Shown here one piece after another: positions 1-6,014 of a stretch of 6,014 bases of DNA. Position 1 is the stretch's first letter. Each line of letters starts with the position of its first letter. Source of the stretch: Actinomycetota bacterium (lineage in GTDB: Bacteria; Actinomycetota; Thermoleophilia; Solirubrobacterales; Solirubrobacteraceae); the NCBI GenBank assembly GCA_005883905.1, contig VAYD01000356.1, positions 1-6,014 on the forward strand. The letters are read 5' to 3'. Both the position numbers and the translations under genes were made by a program. A model generated the notes under the pieces. That model did not search any database and was not told where the DNA came from. It saw only the letters and a list, made by a program, of their open reading frames with translations.

Positions 1-674
1 TCGCCGACACGATCCACGACGAGTTCCTGGCGCGCTTCAGCCGCGCAGTCGAGGACGCAGCGATCGGCGACCCCGAGCAGGACGTGCTCTACGGGCCGAT
101 GATCGACCAGAAGTTCATGGACCGCTTCGAGGAGGACTGGCTCGGCCTGATCCGCGACCACCACGCGGTGTCCGGCTCGACGGGCACCGGGCGGATCACC
201 GCGGACAACCCGCGTTCGGGGTTCATCGGCGACGCGTCGGCGGGGATCTTCGCCCACCCGACGATCGTCGCGGGCGTGCGCGGGGACGACGAGATCGCGA
301 ACACGGAGACATTCGGACCGATCGTCGGCGTGGCGCGGTTCGGCTCGTTCGACGAGGCGATGGACCTGGCCAACCGCCACGGCTACGGGCTCTCGTCCTC
401 GATCTACACGACGAACCCCAAGCACGCCTTCCGCTTCCGCGAGCGCATCAGCGCGGGCATGGTCAGCGTCAACAACTCCACGAGCGGCGCCGAGGCGCAC
501 CTGCCGTTCGGCGGCAACGGCAAGTCCGGCAACGGCTCGCGGCAGTCGGGCGTCTGGGTGCTCGACCAGTTCACGCGCTGGCAGTCGATGAACTGGGACT
601 ACGCGGGCAAGCTGCAGAAGGCGCAGATGGACGTCGCGGACGTGCAGGCCGACCTCGGGTACCGGATCGGCTGA
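1..674 (+). CDS. Aldehyde dehydrogenase family protein, C-terminal part (5' end outside window)
   Basis: NAD(P)-dependent oxidation of an aldehyde to a carboxylic acid is the family role; the substrate cannot be told here. The frame is open from base 3 and gives 223 residues ending at TGA 672-674. The GTG at 84 is internal, because family-like sequence continues upstream of it (IHDEFLARF, residues 4-12). Residues 102-106 are ETFGP, the conserved motif holding the general-base Glu (Glu399 in classical numbering). YGLSSS is at 128-133 and the C-terminal PFGGNGKSG at 168-176. The catalytic Cys normally lies just before the DEF segment, so it should fall a few residues outside the window. The tail (NNSTSGAE, then FGG, then a late MNW) reminds me of ALDH7-type enzymes, but this is only by eye. 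It converges on the TPP-enzyme gene with touching stop codons. The superfamily is certain; the subfamily is not. Confidence 0.93.
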   Translation, partial: ADTIHDEFLARFSRAVEDAAIGDPEQDVLYGPMIDQKFMDRFEEDWLGLIRDHHAVSGSTGTGRITADNPRSGFIGDASAGIFAHPTIVAGVRGDDEIANTETFGPIVGVARFGSFDEAMDLANRHGYGLSSSIYTTNPKHAFRFRERISAGMVSVNNSTSGAEAHLPFGGNGKSGNGSRQSGVWVLDQFTRWQSMNWDYAGKLQKAQMDVADVQADLGYRIG

Positions 675-691
675 TCAACGGCCGCGGTACC
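658..691. terminator. Inverted repeat over two touching stop codons, possible bidirectional terminator
   Basis: GGTACCG (658-664) pairs perfectly with CGGTACC (685-691). After a 3-base bulge (665-667), CGGC (668-671) pairs with GCCG (681-684), leaving a 9-base loop, 672-680. The loop contains TGATCA, that is, the TGA stop of the ALDH gene and the TGA stop of the opposing TPP-enzyme gene. A folded RNA from either strand would place its stop codon at the hairpin loop. There is no T-run on either side, so it is not a classical intrinsic terminator. U-less hairpins have been proposed to terminate transcription in GC-rich actinobacteria. The structure is seen in the sequence; the function is inferred. 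Confidence 0.4.
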
Positions 692-2144
692 AGCGCGGCG
701 ACGTGGTCGGCGGCGGCTCCATGGCCGCGTCGACCACGACGATGTTGGGCGGCTCGGAGTTGAGCGCCGCCGCGAAGTCCTTGCCGAAGTCCGGGACGTG
801 GACGGACGGGATCCCGAACGCCTCGCCGAGCGCGGCGAAGTCGGGGCGCGCCAGGTCGACGCCGAAGGGCTGCTGGCCGGAGTGCACCTGGTCGTACCTG
901 AGCATCCCGTAGCCGCCGTCGTCGATGATGACGATCGTGATCGGCAGGCCCTGCTGCGCGACGGTCGCGAGCTCGCCGCACGCGAACAGGAAGCCGCCGT
1001 CGCCGTTGACGCTGACCGTGCGGATGCTCGCAGCGGCGGGGCCGATCGCGGCGGGGAACCCGAAGCCGAGCGTGCCCCAGCCCATCGGGTACAGGAGCTG
1101 CCGCGGCTTGGTGAACGGGTGCAGCGCGGCGATCCAGTAGCCGGGGATGCACATGTCGGCTGCGACGATGGCGCCTTCGGGCAGGGCGTCGGCGAACTTC
1201 GCCAGGAAGTCCATCTCGTGCGGATGCTCGTTCGTCAGCCGCGCCAACGCCTGCTCGCGCAGCGCCCTCGGATCGGTCCACGGGCGCCGGTTGCCGGCTT
1301 TGAGGGAGAGCGAGTCGGCGTACTGCTCGATCTCGTAGTTGACGATCGGCGTCGCGTTGAGGGCGATGATGCGGTCGGGCTGGGGCTGCTTGAAGTTCTG
1401 GGTGTTGATGCCGTCGAGGTCGCTTCCGATGACGATCACCAGGTCCGCCTGGTCCCAGAGCTCGCCGGCTTCGGGGACGTGGGGCGGCAGGCCGACGGCG
1501 AGTTCGTGTTCGCCTGCGATCCCTCGCCCGCCGTAGCTCGTGAGGATCGGCGCGCCGAGGGCCTCGGCGATCTCGATGACCTCTTGCTCCCGGTCCTTCG
1601 CGCCGCCGCCGGCCCACACGAGCGGTCGCTCCGTCCACCCCACCTCCACCGCTGGGCCCCGTGAACCGGGATTGTTCCGGTTGTTGGAGCCCACGGTCGC
1701 GGGGCCGGAGAGCAGGTCGGTCGGGATCTCGAGGTAGACAGGCCGCGTCGGCGTCGCCAGGGCCGTTTCGATCGCCTCCTGCACGTCGGGCCATGCGAAC
1801 TGGGCCTTCGTGACCGGCGCGAACATCGCCGCCTGGTCGGTGCACTCGTGCAGGACGCCCCGGTACTCACCGGGGCGGCGCAGTGTCGAGGGGATGTCGG
1901 TCGCGACGACGAGGACGGATGAGCCGCCCGCCCAGGCCTCGCCGGTCGCTGCGAGCGTGTTCGCAGCCCCCGGGCCGGTGGTGACGAGCGCGACGCCGAG
2001 CTGGCCCGTCGCGCGAGCGAACCCGTCGGCCGCGTAGACGGCGGCCTGCTCGTGGCGAACGCCGACCAGGCGAATCGGGGACTCGCGCAGCGCCTCCCAC
2101 GCGGCGAGGTTGTGGACCCCCGGGAGTCCGAACACGGCATGCAC
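675..2144 (-). CDS. Thiamine-diphosphate-dependent enzyme, acetolactate synthase/benzoylformate decarboxylase superfamily
   Basis: A cytoplasmic TPP enzyme of the IlvB-like fold, expected to decarboxylate a 2-oxo acid or ligate its product; the substrate is unknown. Numbering from the GTG at 2144 gives 489 residues. The PYR domain is at 1-150, with FGLPGVHN at 5-12, catalytic Glu32 in VRHEQAA, the TGPGAANT segment at 56-63 and a typical PTRPVYLEIPTDLL at 132-145. The central domain is about 170-310 (DLVIVIGSDLDG, 234-245). The PP domain is about 320-475: MGWGTLGFGFPAAIG at 354-368, then GDG at 381-383 and DDGGYG at 408-413, the Mg-TPP motif. The family usually has NN or ND where this protein has DD. 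It is shorter than most relatives (about 530-560) and lacks the first strand and helix of PYR, so 2144 is probably not the true start; see the entry at 2145-2178. It lies downstream of the J/TPR gene in one operon. No FAD-binding role can be judged. Confidence 0.9.
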   Translation of the reverse strand: MHAVFGLPGVHNLAAWEALRESPIRLVGVRHEQAAVYAADGFARATGQLGVALVTTGPGAANTLAATGEAWAGGSSVLVVATDIPSTLRRPGEYRGVLHECTDQAAMFAPVTKAQFAWPDVQEAIETALATPTRPVYLEIPTDLLSGPATVGSNNRNNPGSRGPAVEVGWTERPLVWAGGGAKDREQEVIEIAEALGAPILTSYGGRGIAGEHELAVGLPPHVPEAGELWDQADLVIVIGSDLDGINTQNFKQPQPDRIIALNATPIVNYEIEQYADSLSLKAGNRRPWTDPRALREQALARLTNEHPHEMDFLAKFADALPEGAIVAADMCIPGYWIAALHPFTKPRQLLYPMGWGTLGFGFPAAIGPAAASIRTVSVNGDGGFLFACGELATVAQQGLPITIVIIDDGGYGMLRYDQVHSGQQPFGVDLARPDFAALGEAFGIPSVHVPDFGKDFAAALNSEPPNIVVVDAAMEPPPTTSPRWYRGR

Positions 2145-2178
2145 GCCGAGCGACTCCGTCGGCGCCGGTTGCGGGCAT
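2145..2178 (-). other. Probable out-of-frame N-terminus of the TPP enzyme (start ATG 2178 followed by a frame break)
   Basis: An ATG at 2178-2176 starts MPATGAD, which is how many TPP enzymes of this superfamily begin (Met, a few residues, then TGA or TGG). It lies 9 bases after the TAG stop of the J/TPR gene, with a weak AGG overlapping that stop. After GAC (2160-2158) this frame loses similarity. The frame of the main ORF, read back from the GTG at 2144, gives ESLGVHAVFG, which also fits the family (helix end, then GV..VFG). The two pieces join only if a frame change occurs at about 2158-2154, by one extra base or by two missing bases modulo three. The spacing from TG to GV is also shorter than usual, which favours a small deletion. 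The frame 2144 uses has no ATG, GTG or TTG start upstream between 2144 and 2190. Confidence 0.5.
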
Positions 2179-2187
2179 CCGCGCAGC

Positions 2188-3391
2188 CTATGCGGCCGGC
2201 AGCACCCGCGGCAGCGCGTCGCGTAGGCGCTCGAGCAGCTCGGCGACTTCGGCGTCGTCCGGGTTGAGCTGCAGGGCCCGCTCCGCCGCCTCGATCCCCT
2301 CGCTGATGCGATCGGTCCGCGCGAGCGCGTGGGCGTGGCGCGACCAGGCGCCGGCGTTGTCGCGGTCCAGGCCGACGGCCTGCTCGGTCGCGGCGACCTC
2401 GCCGCCCACGTCGCCGGTCAGGTGGTACGCGAGCGCCAGGTCGAGCAGACCCTCCACGCTCGGCTGCAGGCGGCGCGCGGTCTCCAGCGCGGAGCGCGCG
2501 GCCTCGCTCTGCAGCAGCCGCAGGCGCAGGCGGCCGACCCGCTCCCATGCGTCGGCGTCCGACGGCGCGCGCGCCGCAACGCGATCGGCGGCCTCCGCGG
2601 CAAGGTCGATCGCGCCCATGTCCTCGTAGATGCGGGCGGCGAAGCGCTGCGGCGCGGGGCGCTCGGGATCGCGGCGCGCCCAGTCGCGCACCGAGCGGGC
2701 GGCGGCGTTGAGGTTGCCGGCCTGCCAGAACGCGAGCGTCATCAGGCGCAGCACCGCGAGGTTGTCGGGCTCGGCGTCGCGCGCGTAGATCAGGCGCTGC
2801 GCCGCAATGCACGCGCTCGTGGCCGGGGTCGGGCTTGGAGAAGTCGACGAACTGCAGCGAGCCCGCCGGGATCGTGCGGACGCCGATCTGGAACTTGACG
2901 CGCGCCCACTGCTGGACGTCGTCGCCGTCGCCCGTGAAGTAGATGCCGGTGACCGAGCCCACGCCCCACTCCGGGTAGGAGACGCAGCGTGCGTAGCGGT
3001 GCACGACGGAGTGGTCCGGGACGCGCGAGCCGAACGGGTCGTGCTTGGCGCGATCGGCGTCGGCGGCGCGCCGGCGCTGTTCCTCCTCGTAGGCGCGGCG
3101 GCCCTCTTCGGCGCGGGCCGCGCGGGCAGCGGCGGCACTGACCTTGACGGCGTTGCGGCTGACGCGCCCGCCGCGCGAGCCCTCCGCCAGCGACTCGAGC
3201 TGGTCGGCGGCCTCGTTGATCGCCTTCAGGTGGCGCTCGTGCTCGAACTGCTTGCCGGGCGGCGCGATGTCCGGGTGCCAGATCTTCGCCATCCGCCGGC
3301 GCGCGAGCTGGACCTCGCGCTGGTCGAAGGGCGGGTCGAGCTCCAGCAGGAGCAGCGACTGCTCGATGTCCAGCACGTTCGACACAACCAC
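2188..3391 (-). CDS. J-domain protein with C-terminal TPR repeats, interrupted by a frameshift
   Basis: The N-terminal part reads in one frame from GTG 3391 to about 2813 (193 residues). The C-terminal part reads in another frame from about 2814 to TAG 2190-2188 (208 residues). Together they would make a protein of about 401 residues. Residues 8-70 look like a J domain with the HPD motif at 39-41 (KIWHPDIAPPGK), which in this family triggers Hsp70 (DnaK) ATP hydrolysis. Residues 85-120 are a charged Ala/Arg/Glu linker. Residues 133-184 (YPEWGVGSV, then ARVKFQIGVRTI, then LQFVDF) look like a small beta-barrel of Tudor/SH3 or DUF3553 type. The C-terminal part has about five TPR-like helical pairs, the last ending ERALQLNPDD. 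No signal peptide or membrane segment is seen, so it is probably cytoplasmic. Start alternatives are GTG 3385 and GTG 3376; an AGGTGG at 3393-3388 suits 3376 best. It is first in an operon with the TPP enzyme. J-domain call good; barrel call tentative. Confidence 0.75.
2806..2821 (-). other. Frameshift site inside the J-domain/TPR gene
   Basis: Upstream frame codons run CAC GAG CGC GTG CAT (2821-2807, His-Glu-Arg-Val-His). The frame then turns into Arg/Ala-rich nonsense that stays open only because the DNA is GC-rich. In the next frame, GCG TGC ATT GCG GCG CAG starts coherent helical sequence (ACIAAQRLIYARD) at about 2814. The break is at a short alternating GC run (GAGCGCGTGC). Restoring one GC unit would give an uninterrupted HERACIAAQRL. 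No slippery heptamer of the X-XXY-YYZ type is present, so programmed frameshifting is unlikely. A real mutation or a base-calling error are both possible. Confidence 0.7.
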
Positions 3392-3451
3392 CTACGTTAG
3401 CGGCCGCTCGCGGGCTGGACGAGTCTGCAAGGTCGCTAGCCTCCGGGCGGA
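3392..3451. promoter_or_regulatory. Divergent control region between the J/TPR operon and ettA
   Basis: These 60 bases separate two divergent starts and must hold both promoters, or part of them. On the + strand, CTGGAC (3415-3420) and TAGCCT (3437-3442) are 16 bases apart. The second fits the actinobacterial TAnnnT -10 pattern and would start transcription near 3449, making ettA nearly leaderless; there is no good ribosome-binding site before ATG 3452 (only GGGCGG directly against it). On the - strand, TAACGT (3399-3394) also fits TAnnnT, but no matching -35 box is seen at normal spacing; AGGTGG (3393-3388) could be the ribosome-binding site for GTG 3376. No clear operator, HAIR or CIRCE repeat is visible. 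That promoters lie here is likely; the exact boxes are guesses. Confidence 0.35.
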
Positions 3452-5113
3452 ATGTCCGCTCAGTACGTCTACACGATGCACCGCCTGACGAAGGCGTTTC
3501 CGCCCGACAAGACGGTGCTCAACGAGGTCACGCTCGCGTTCCTCCCCGGCGCCAAGATCGGCGTGCTCGGCTACAACGGCTCGGGCAAGTCCACCTTGCT
3601 GCGGATCATGGCCGGGCGCGACACGGAGTTCCGTGGCGACGCGATGCTCGCCCCCAACGCGTCGGTCGGCCTGCTCGAGCAGGAGCCGCAGCTCGACCCC
3701 GACAAGGACGTGCGCGGCAACGTCGAGGACGGGATCGCCGGCACGCGCGCGCTGCTCGACCGCTTCAACGAGCTGGCCGCCAACTACTCCGACGAGACCG
3801 CCGACGAGTTCGCGGCGCTGCAGGCGAAGATCGACGCCGCCGACGCGTGGAACCTCGACACGAACGTCGACTACGCGATGGACGCGCTGCGCCTGCCGCC
3901 CGCCGACGCCGATGTGACGAAGCTGAGCGGCGGCGAGCGGCGGCGCGTCGCGCTGTGCCGGCTGCTGCTGAGTGCGCCCGACCTGCTGCTGCTCGACGAG
4001 CCCACGAACCACCTCGACGCCGAGTCGGTCGCCTGGCTCGAGCGCCACCTCGCGGAGTACAAGGGCACGATCGTCGCCGTCACCCACGACCGCTACTTCC
4101 TCGACAACGTCGCGGGCTGGATCCTCGAGCTCGATCGTGGCCGTGGCATCCCCTACGAGGGCAACTACTCGAGCTGGCTCGAGCAGAAGCAGAAGCGCCT
4201 CCAGCAGGAGGAGCGCAGCGAGAAGGCGCGCCAGCGCACGATCGCCGCGGAGCTCGAGTGGGTGCGCCAGAACCCGAAGGGCCGGCAGACCAAGCAGAAG
4301 GCGCGCCTGGCGAACTTCGAGGCGCTGGTGGCGCAGGAGCGCAACGTCAAGCTCGACGAGGTGCAGATCCACATCCCGACCTCGACACATCTGGGGAGCG
4401 TGGTCGTGGAGGCCGAGGACCTGCGCAAAGGGTTCGGCGACAAGCTCCTCATCGAGGACCTGTCGTTCTCGCTGCCGCGCGGGGGCATCGTCGGCGTCAT
4501 CGGCCCCAACGGCGCGGGCAAGACCACGCTGTTCCGGATGATCACCGGCCAGGAGCGGCCGGACGCCGGGGCGCTGCGCATCGGCGAGACCGTGCAGATG
4601 GCCTACGTCGATCAGTCGCGCGACGCGCTCGATCCGGAGAAGACCGTCTGGGAGGAGATCTCCGACGGCCTGGACCTGATCAAGGTCGGCGACCAGACGA
4701 TGAACTCGCGCGCCTACACCGGGGGCTTCAACTTCAAGGGCACCGACCAGCAGAAGAAGGTCGGCAAGCTCTCGGGCGGCGAGCGCAACCGCCTGCACCT
4801 GGCCAAGCTGCTGCGCACCGGCGGCAACCTGCTCCTGCTCGACGAGCCGACCAACGACCTCGACACCGACACGCTGCGCGCGCTCGAGGAGGCGCTGCTC
4901 GCGTTCGCCGGCTGCGCGGTCGTGATCTCCCACGATCGCTGGTTCCTGGACCGCATCGCCACGCACGTGCTGGCGTTCGAGGGCGACTCACAGGTCGTCT
5001 GGTACGAGGGCAACTTCGAGGCCTACGAGGAGCACCGCCACGAGCGCCTGGGCGACGAGGCGGACAGGCCGCACCGCATCACGTACAAGCGGCTGACGCG
5101 TACGGCGTCGTAG
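3452..5113 (+). CDS. ettA: Energy-dependent translational throttle protein EttA (ABC-F ATPase)
   Basis: A soluble ABC-F protein that binds the ribosomal E site and, in E. coli, gates entry into elongation according to the ATP/ADP ratio. The 553 residues match the usual length (E. coli about 555) from the opening [12 protein letters not shown] to the closing RITYKRL. First ATPase domain: Walker [10 protein letters not shown] 40-48, signature LSGGE 158-162, Walker B with Glu183 ([12 protein letters not shown]), switch His212. The helical arm (about 90-135) that marks EttA is present. The P-site tRNA-interacting linker is about 240-310 ([10 protein letters not shown], then [20 protein letters not shown]). 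Second domain: Walker [10 protein letters not shown] 351-359, LSGGE 440-444, Glu465 in [11 protein letters not shown], His494. All catalytic residues are kept. The start is ATG, placed just as in known EttA. Monocistronic as far as seen: divergent from the J/TPR gene and convergent with the receptor gene. Confidence 0.97.
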   Translation: MSAQYVYTMHRLTKAFPPDKTVLNEVTLAFLPGAKIGVLGYNGSGKSTLLRIMAGRDTEFRGDAMLAPNASVGLLEQEPQLDPDKDVRGNVEDGIAGTRALLDRFNELAANYSDETADEFAALQAKIDAADAWNLDTNVDYAMDALRLPPADADVTKLSGGERRRVALCRLLLSAPDLLLLDEPTNHLDAESVAWLERHLAEYKGTIVAVTHDRYFLDNVAGWILELDRGRGIPYEGNYSSWLEQKQKRLQQEERSEKARQRTIAAELEWVRQNPKGRQTKQKARLANFEALVAQERNVKLDEVQIHIPTSTHLGSVVVEAEDLRKGFGDKLLIEDLSFSLPRGGIVGVIGPNGAGKTTLFRMITGQERPDAGALRIGETVQMAYVDQSRDALDPEKTVWEEISDGLDLIKVGDQTMNSRAYTGGFNFKGTDQQKKVGKLSGGERNRLHLAKLLRTGGNLLLLDEPTNDLDTDTLRALEEALLAFAGCAVVISHDRWFLDRIATHVLAFEGDSQVVWYEGNFEAYEEHRHERLGDEADRPHRITYKRLTRTAS

Positions 5114-5136
5114 CTAGCGCACGATCGCCACGACGC
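5105..5136. terminator. Inverted repeat at the ettA/receptor-gene convergent junction, weak terminator candidate
   Basis: GCGTCGT (5105-5111) pairs with ACGACGC (5130-5136), 7 perfect base pairs with 18 bases between. A small inner stem GCG (5117-5119) with CGC (5126-5128) is possible. The repeat encloses TAGCTA (5111-5116), the touching TAG stops of ettA and the opposing receptor gene. There is no T-run. A 7-base repeat at this spacing is easily met by chance in GC-rich DNA, so only its position at the junction supports a role. Confidence 0.22.
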
Positions 5137-6014
5137 GGCCGCCCTCGAGCGACATGTTCGTGCGGCTGCCCCCGGGGCGCTCCGCGCGCAGGATCGCGAC
5201 GGGCGCGCGCCTGAGGTCGCCGATCGCGTCGAACTGCGGCAGCGCGCGCAGCGCTCGTGCGACCGAGCGGCGCGTCCCGTCCGAGCGGGCGATCGCCGTG
5301 AGCGTCACCTCGGTCGCGCGCGTGGCGAGATCGGCGAAGGGGTGCGGCGCGGCCGAGGGACGGGTCCCCGTGGCGATCAGCACCCCGGTGGCGGCGGCGC
5401 CCGCGCGGTCGAACAGCCGGCCGACCGGTAGCAGGCCCTCGTTGCCGGCCAGCGTGACGTCTGTCCCGAGCGCCCGCCGCAGCGAGCGGATCACCTGCCC
5501 CGCGCCGTTGTCGAGCAGGCCGCTCACGTACACGGCATCTGGACGGGCGCGAGCAACGCGATGGATGACCCTGGCGGTGCGTCGCCGGTCGCCCCAGGTC
5601 GCGCGGCCGGCCACGGTCAGCCCCCTCGCCGCGTTGAGGCTGAACGGATCGCCGTCGTCGAGGACGAAGACCGTCCGGCCGCCGCGCCCATGGAGGAAGC
5701 GGGCGGCCACCCGTGCCTGGCGATCGTCCGCCGCCATCACCCGCACGTACGCCCCGACTGCGCGTCCCGTGCCAGGCCGGTTGAGCAGCGGGTCGGTGTT
5801 CGTCGGCGACACGACGGCAAGCGGGCCACCGGCCGCCGCCGCGGCGATCGGGAGCTGCTGCGCCGCGCACGGCGAGTTGTAGGGCCCGATCTCGGCGACG
5901 ACGCGCCGATCGGCGGCATACGCGCGCGCGTTGGCTCGGCACTTCGCCGGGTCGTAGGTGCCGCGCTCAGCGGTCGAGTCGTCGCAGAGGAGCAGCCCGA
6001 CCCGATGCGTCCCT
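5114..6014 (-). CDS. Type 1 periplasmic-binding (LivK-like) receptor domain protein, N-terminus outside window
   Basis: A ligand-binding protein of the branched-chain amino acid ABC transporter substrate-binding fold (Peripla_BP_6 type). The open frame runs from the window edge to TAG 5116-5114, giving 299 residues from 6013. The GTG at 5812 is internal, since family sequence continues upstream. Residues 4-12 (RVGLLLCDD), 18-30 (GTYDPAKCRANAR), 38-46 (VVAEIGPYN), 67-73 (VVSPTNT) and 114-119 (TVFVLD) give the first lobe and the crossover. A second-lobe strand is at about 159-165 (PDAVYVS), and VAILR followed by NMSLEGGRVVAIVR closes the protein as in LivJ/LivK relatives. Cys10, Cys25 and Cys49 are the only cysteines seen. 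Signal peptide, lipobox or any fused N-terminal domain would lie beyond the edge. In actinobacteria such domains also occur fused to regulatory domains, so transport cannot be assumed. The ligand is unknown. Confidence 0.85.
   Translation of the reverse strand, partial: GTHRVGLLLCDDSTAERGTYDPAKCRANARAYAADRRVVAEIGPYNSPCAAQQLPIAAAAAGGPLAVVSPTNTDPLLNRPGTGRAVGAYVRVMAADDRQARVAARFLHGRGGRTVFVLDDGDPFSLNAARGLTVAGRATWGDRRRTARVIHRVARARPDAVYVSGLLDNGAGQVIRSLRRALGTDVTLAGNEGLLPVGRLFDRAGAAATGVLIATGTRPSAAPHPFADLATRATEVTLTAIARSDGTRRSVARALRALPQFDAIGDLRRAPVAILRAERPGGSRTNMSLEGGRVVAIVR

Noticed and set aside
798..1664. Plus-strand open frames opposite the TPP enzyme
   Set aside because: No recognisable domain, no plausible start signals, and full overlap with a gene whose catalytic motifs are all identified.
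571..1845. A 424-residue minus-strand open frame over the TPP enzyme
   Set aside because: It lies in another frame of the same strand as the recognisable TPP enzyme and is made of Arg/Ala/Pro/Gly-rich text typical of frame shadows in GC-rich genes.
1436..2811. The long continuation of the J-domain frame into the TPP-enzyme gene (651-residue frame in total)
   Set aside because: After about 2812 the translation becomes low-complexity Arg/Ala/Ser text, while coherent TPR and TPP-enzyme sequence runs in other frames. It stays open only because stops are rare at this GC level.
2806..2821. Programmed ribosomal frameshift in the J/TPR gene
   Set aside because: There is no slippery heptamer, no upstream Shine-Dalgarno-like stimulator and no clear downstream pseudoknot. 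A mutation or sequence error explains it more simply.
2921..3391. A toxin-antitoxin or defence gene hidden in the J-domain gene
   Set aside because: The HPD motif, charged linker and TPR tail fit a co-chaperone. No nuclease, transferase or antitoxin motif is present.
3392..4966. A 524-residue minus-strand open frame opposite ettA, plus the 455-residue plus-strand frame 3847-5214
   Set aside because: Both are shadows of the highly biased ettA codons. The antisense one is Leu/Val/Glu/Arg repetition mirroring conserved ABC motifs, with no family resemblance.
3452..5113. Antibiotic-resistance ABC-F protein (Vga/Msr/OptrA type)
   Set aside because: Full-length match with EttA-specific ends, arm and linker motifs. 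It lacks the extended interdomain linker of resistance ABC-F proteins.

Overview
The window is GC-rich throughout (about 70% by eye). Third codon positions are almost all G or C, GTG starts are common, and genes are packed nearly end to end. The gene types and base composition suggest a high-GC actinobacterium. The protein style, especially the LivK-like receptor, would suit Thermoleophilia (Solirubrobacterales), but that placement is inference. No tRNA, rRNA, CRISPR array, transposase or phage gene is visible.

Layout from left to right: (1) the 3' part of an aldehyde dehydrogenase gene on the + strand (1-674); (2) a thiamine-diphosphate (TPP) dependent enzyme of the acetolactate synthase/benzoylformate decarboxylase superfamily on the - strand (675-2144, with its probable true start at 2178); (3) upstream of it on the same strand, with a 9-base gap, a gene for a J-domain protein with a small beta-barrel-like segment and a C-terminal TPR array (2188-3391), interrupted by a frameshift near 2812; (4) a 60-base divergent control region (3392-3451); (5) a complete ettA gene on the + strand (3452-5113), an ABC-F translation factor; (6) the 3' part of a type 1 periplasmic-binding (LivK-like) receptor on the - strand (5114-6014, its N-terminus beyond the window edge).

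There are three transcription units: the incoming ALDH; a leftward J/TPR plus TPP-enzyme operon; and rightward ettA, opposed by the leftward receptor gene. Both convergent junctions have stop codons that touch with no base between them (TGA|TCA at 674/675 and TAG|CTA at 5113/5114). Each is bracketed by a GC-rich inverted repeat that could act as a two-way terminator.

I see no convincing new defence, mobile or biosynthetic system. The points most worth a second look are the two reading-frame breaks in the leftward operon, the J/barrel/TPR domain combination, and the touching convergent stops inside hairpins.
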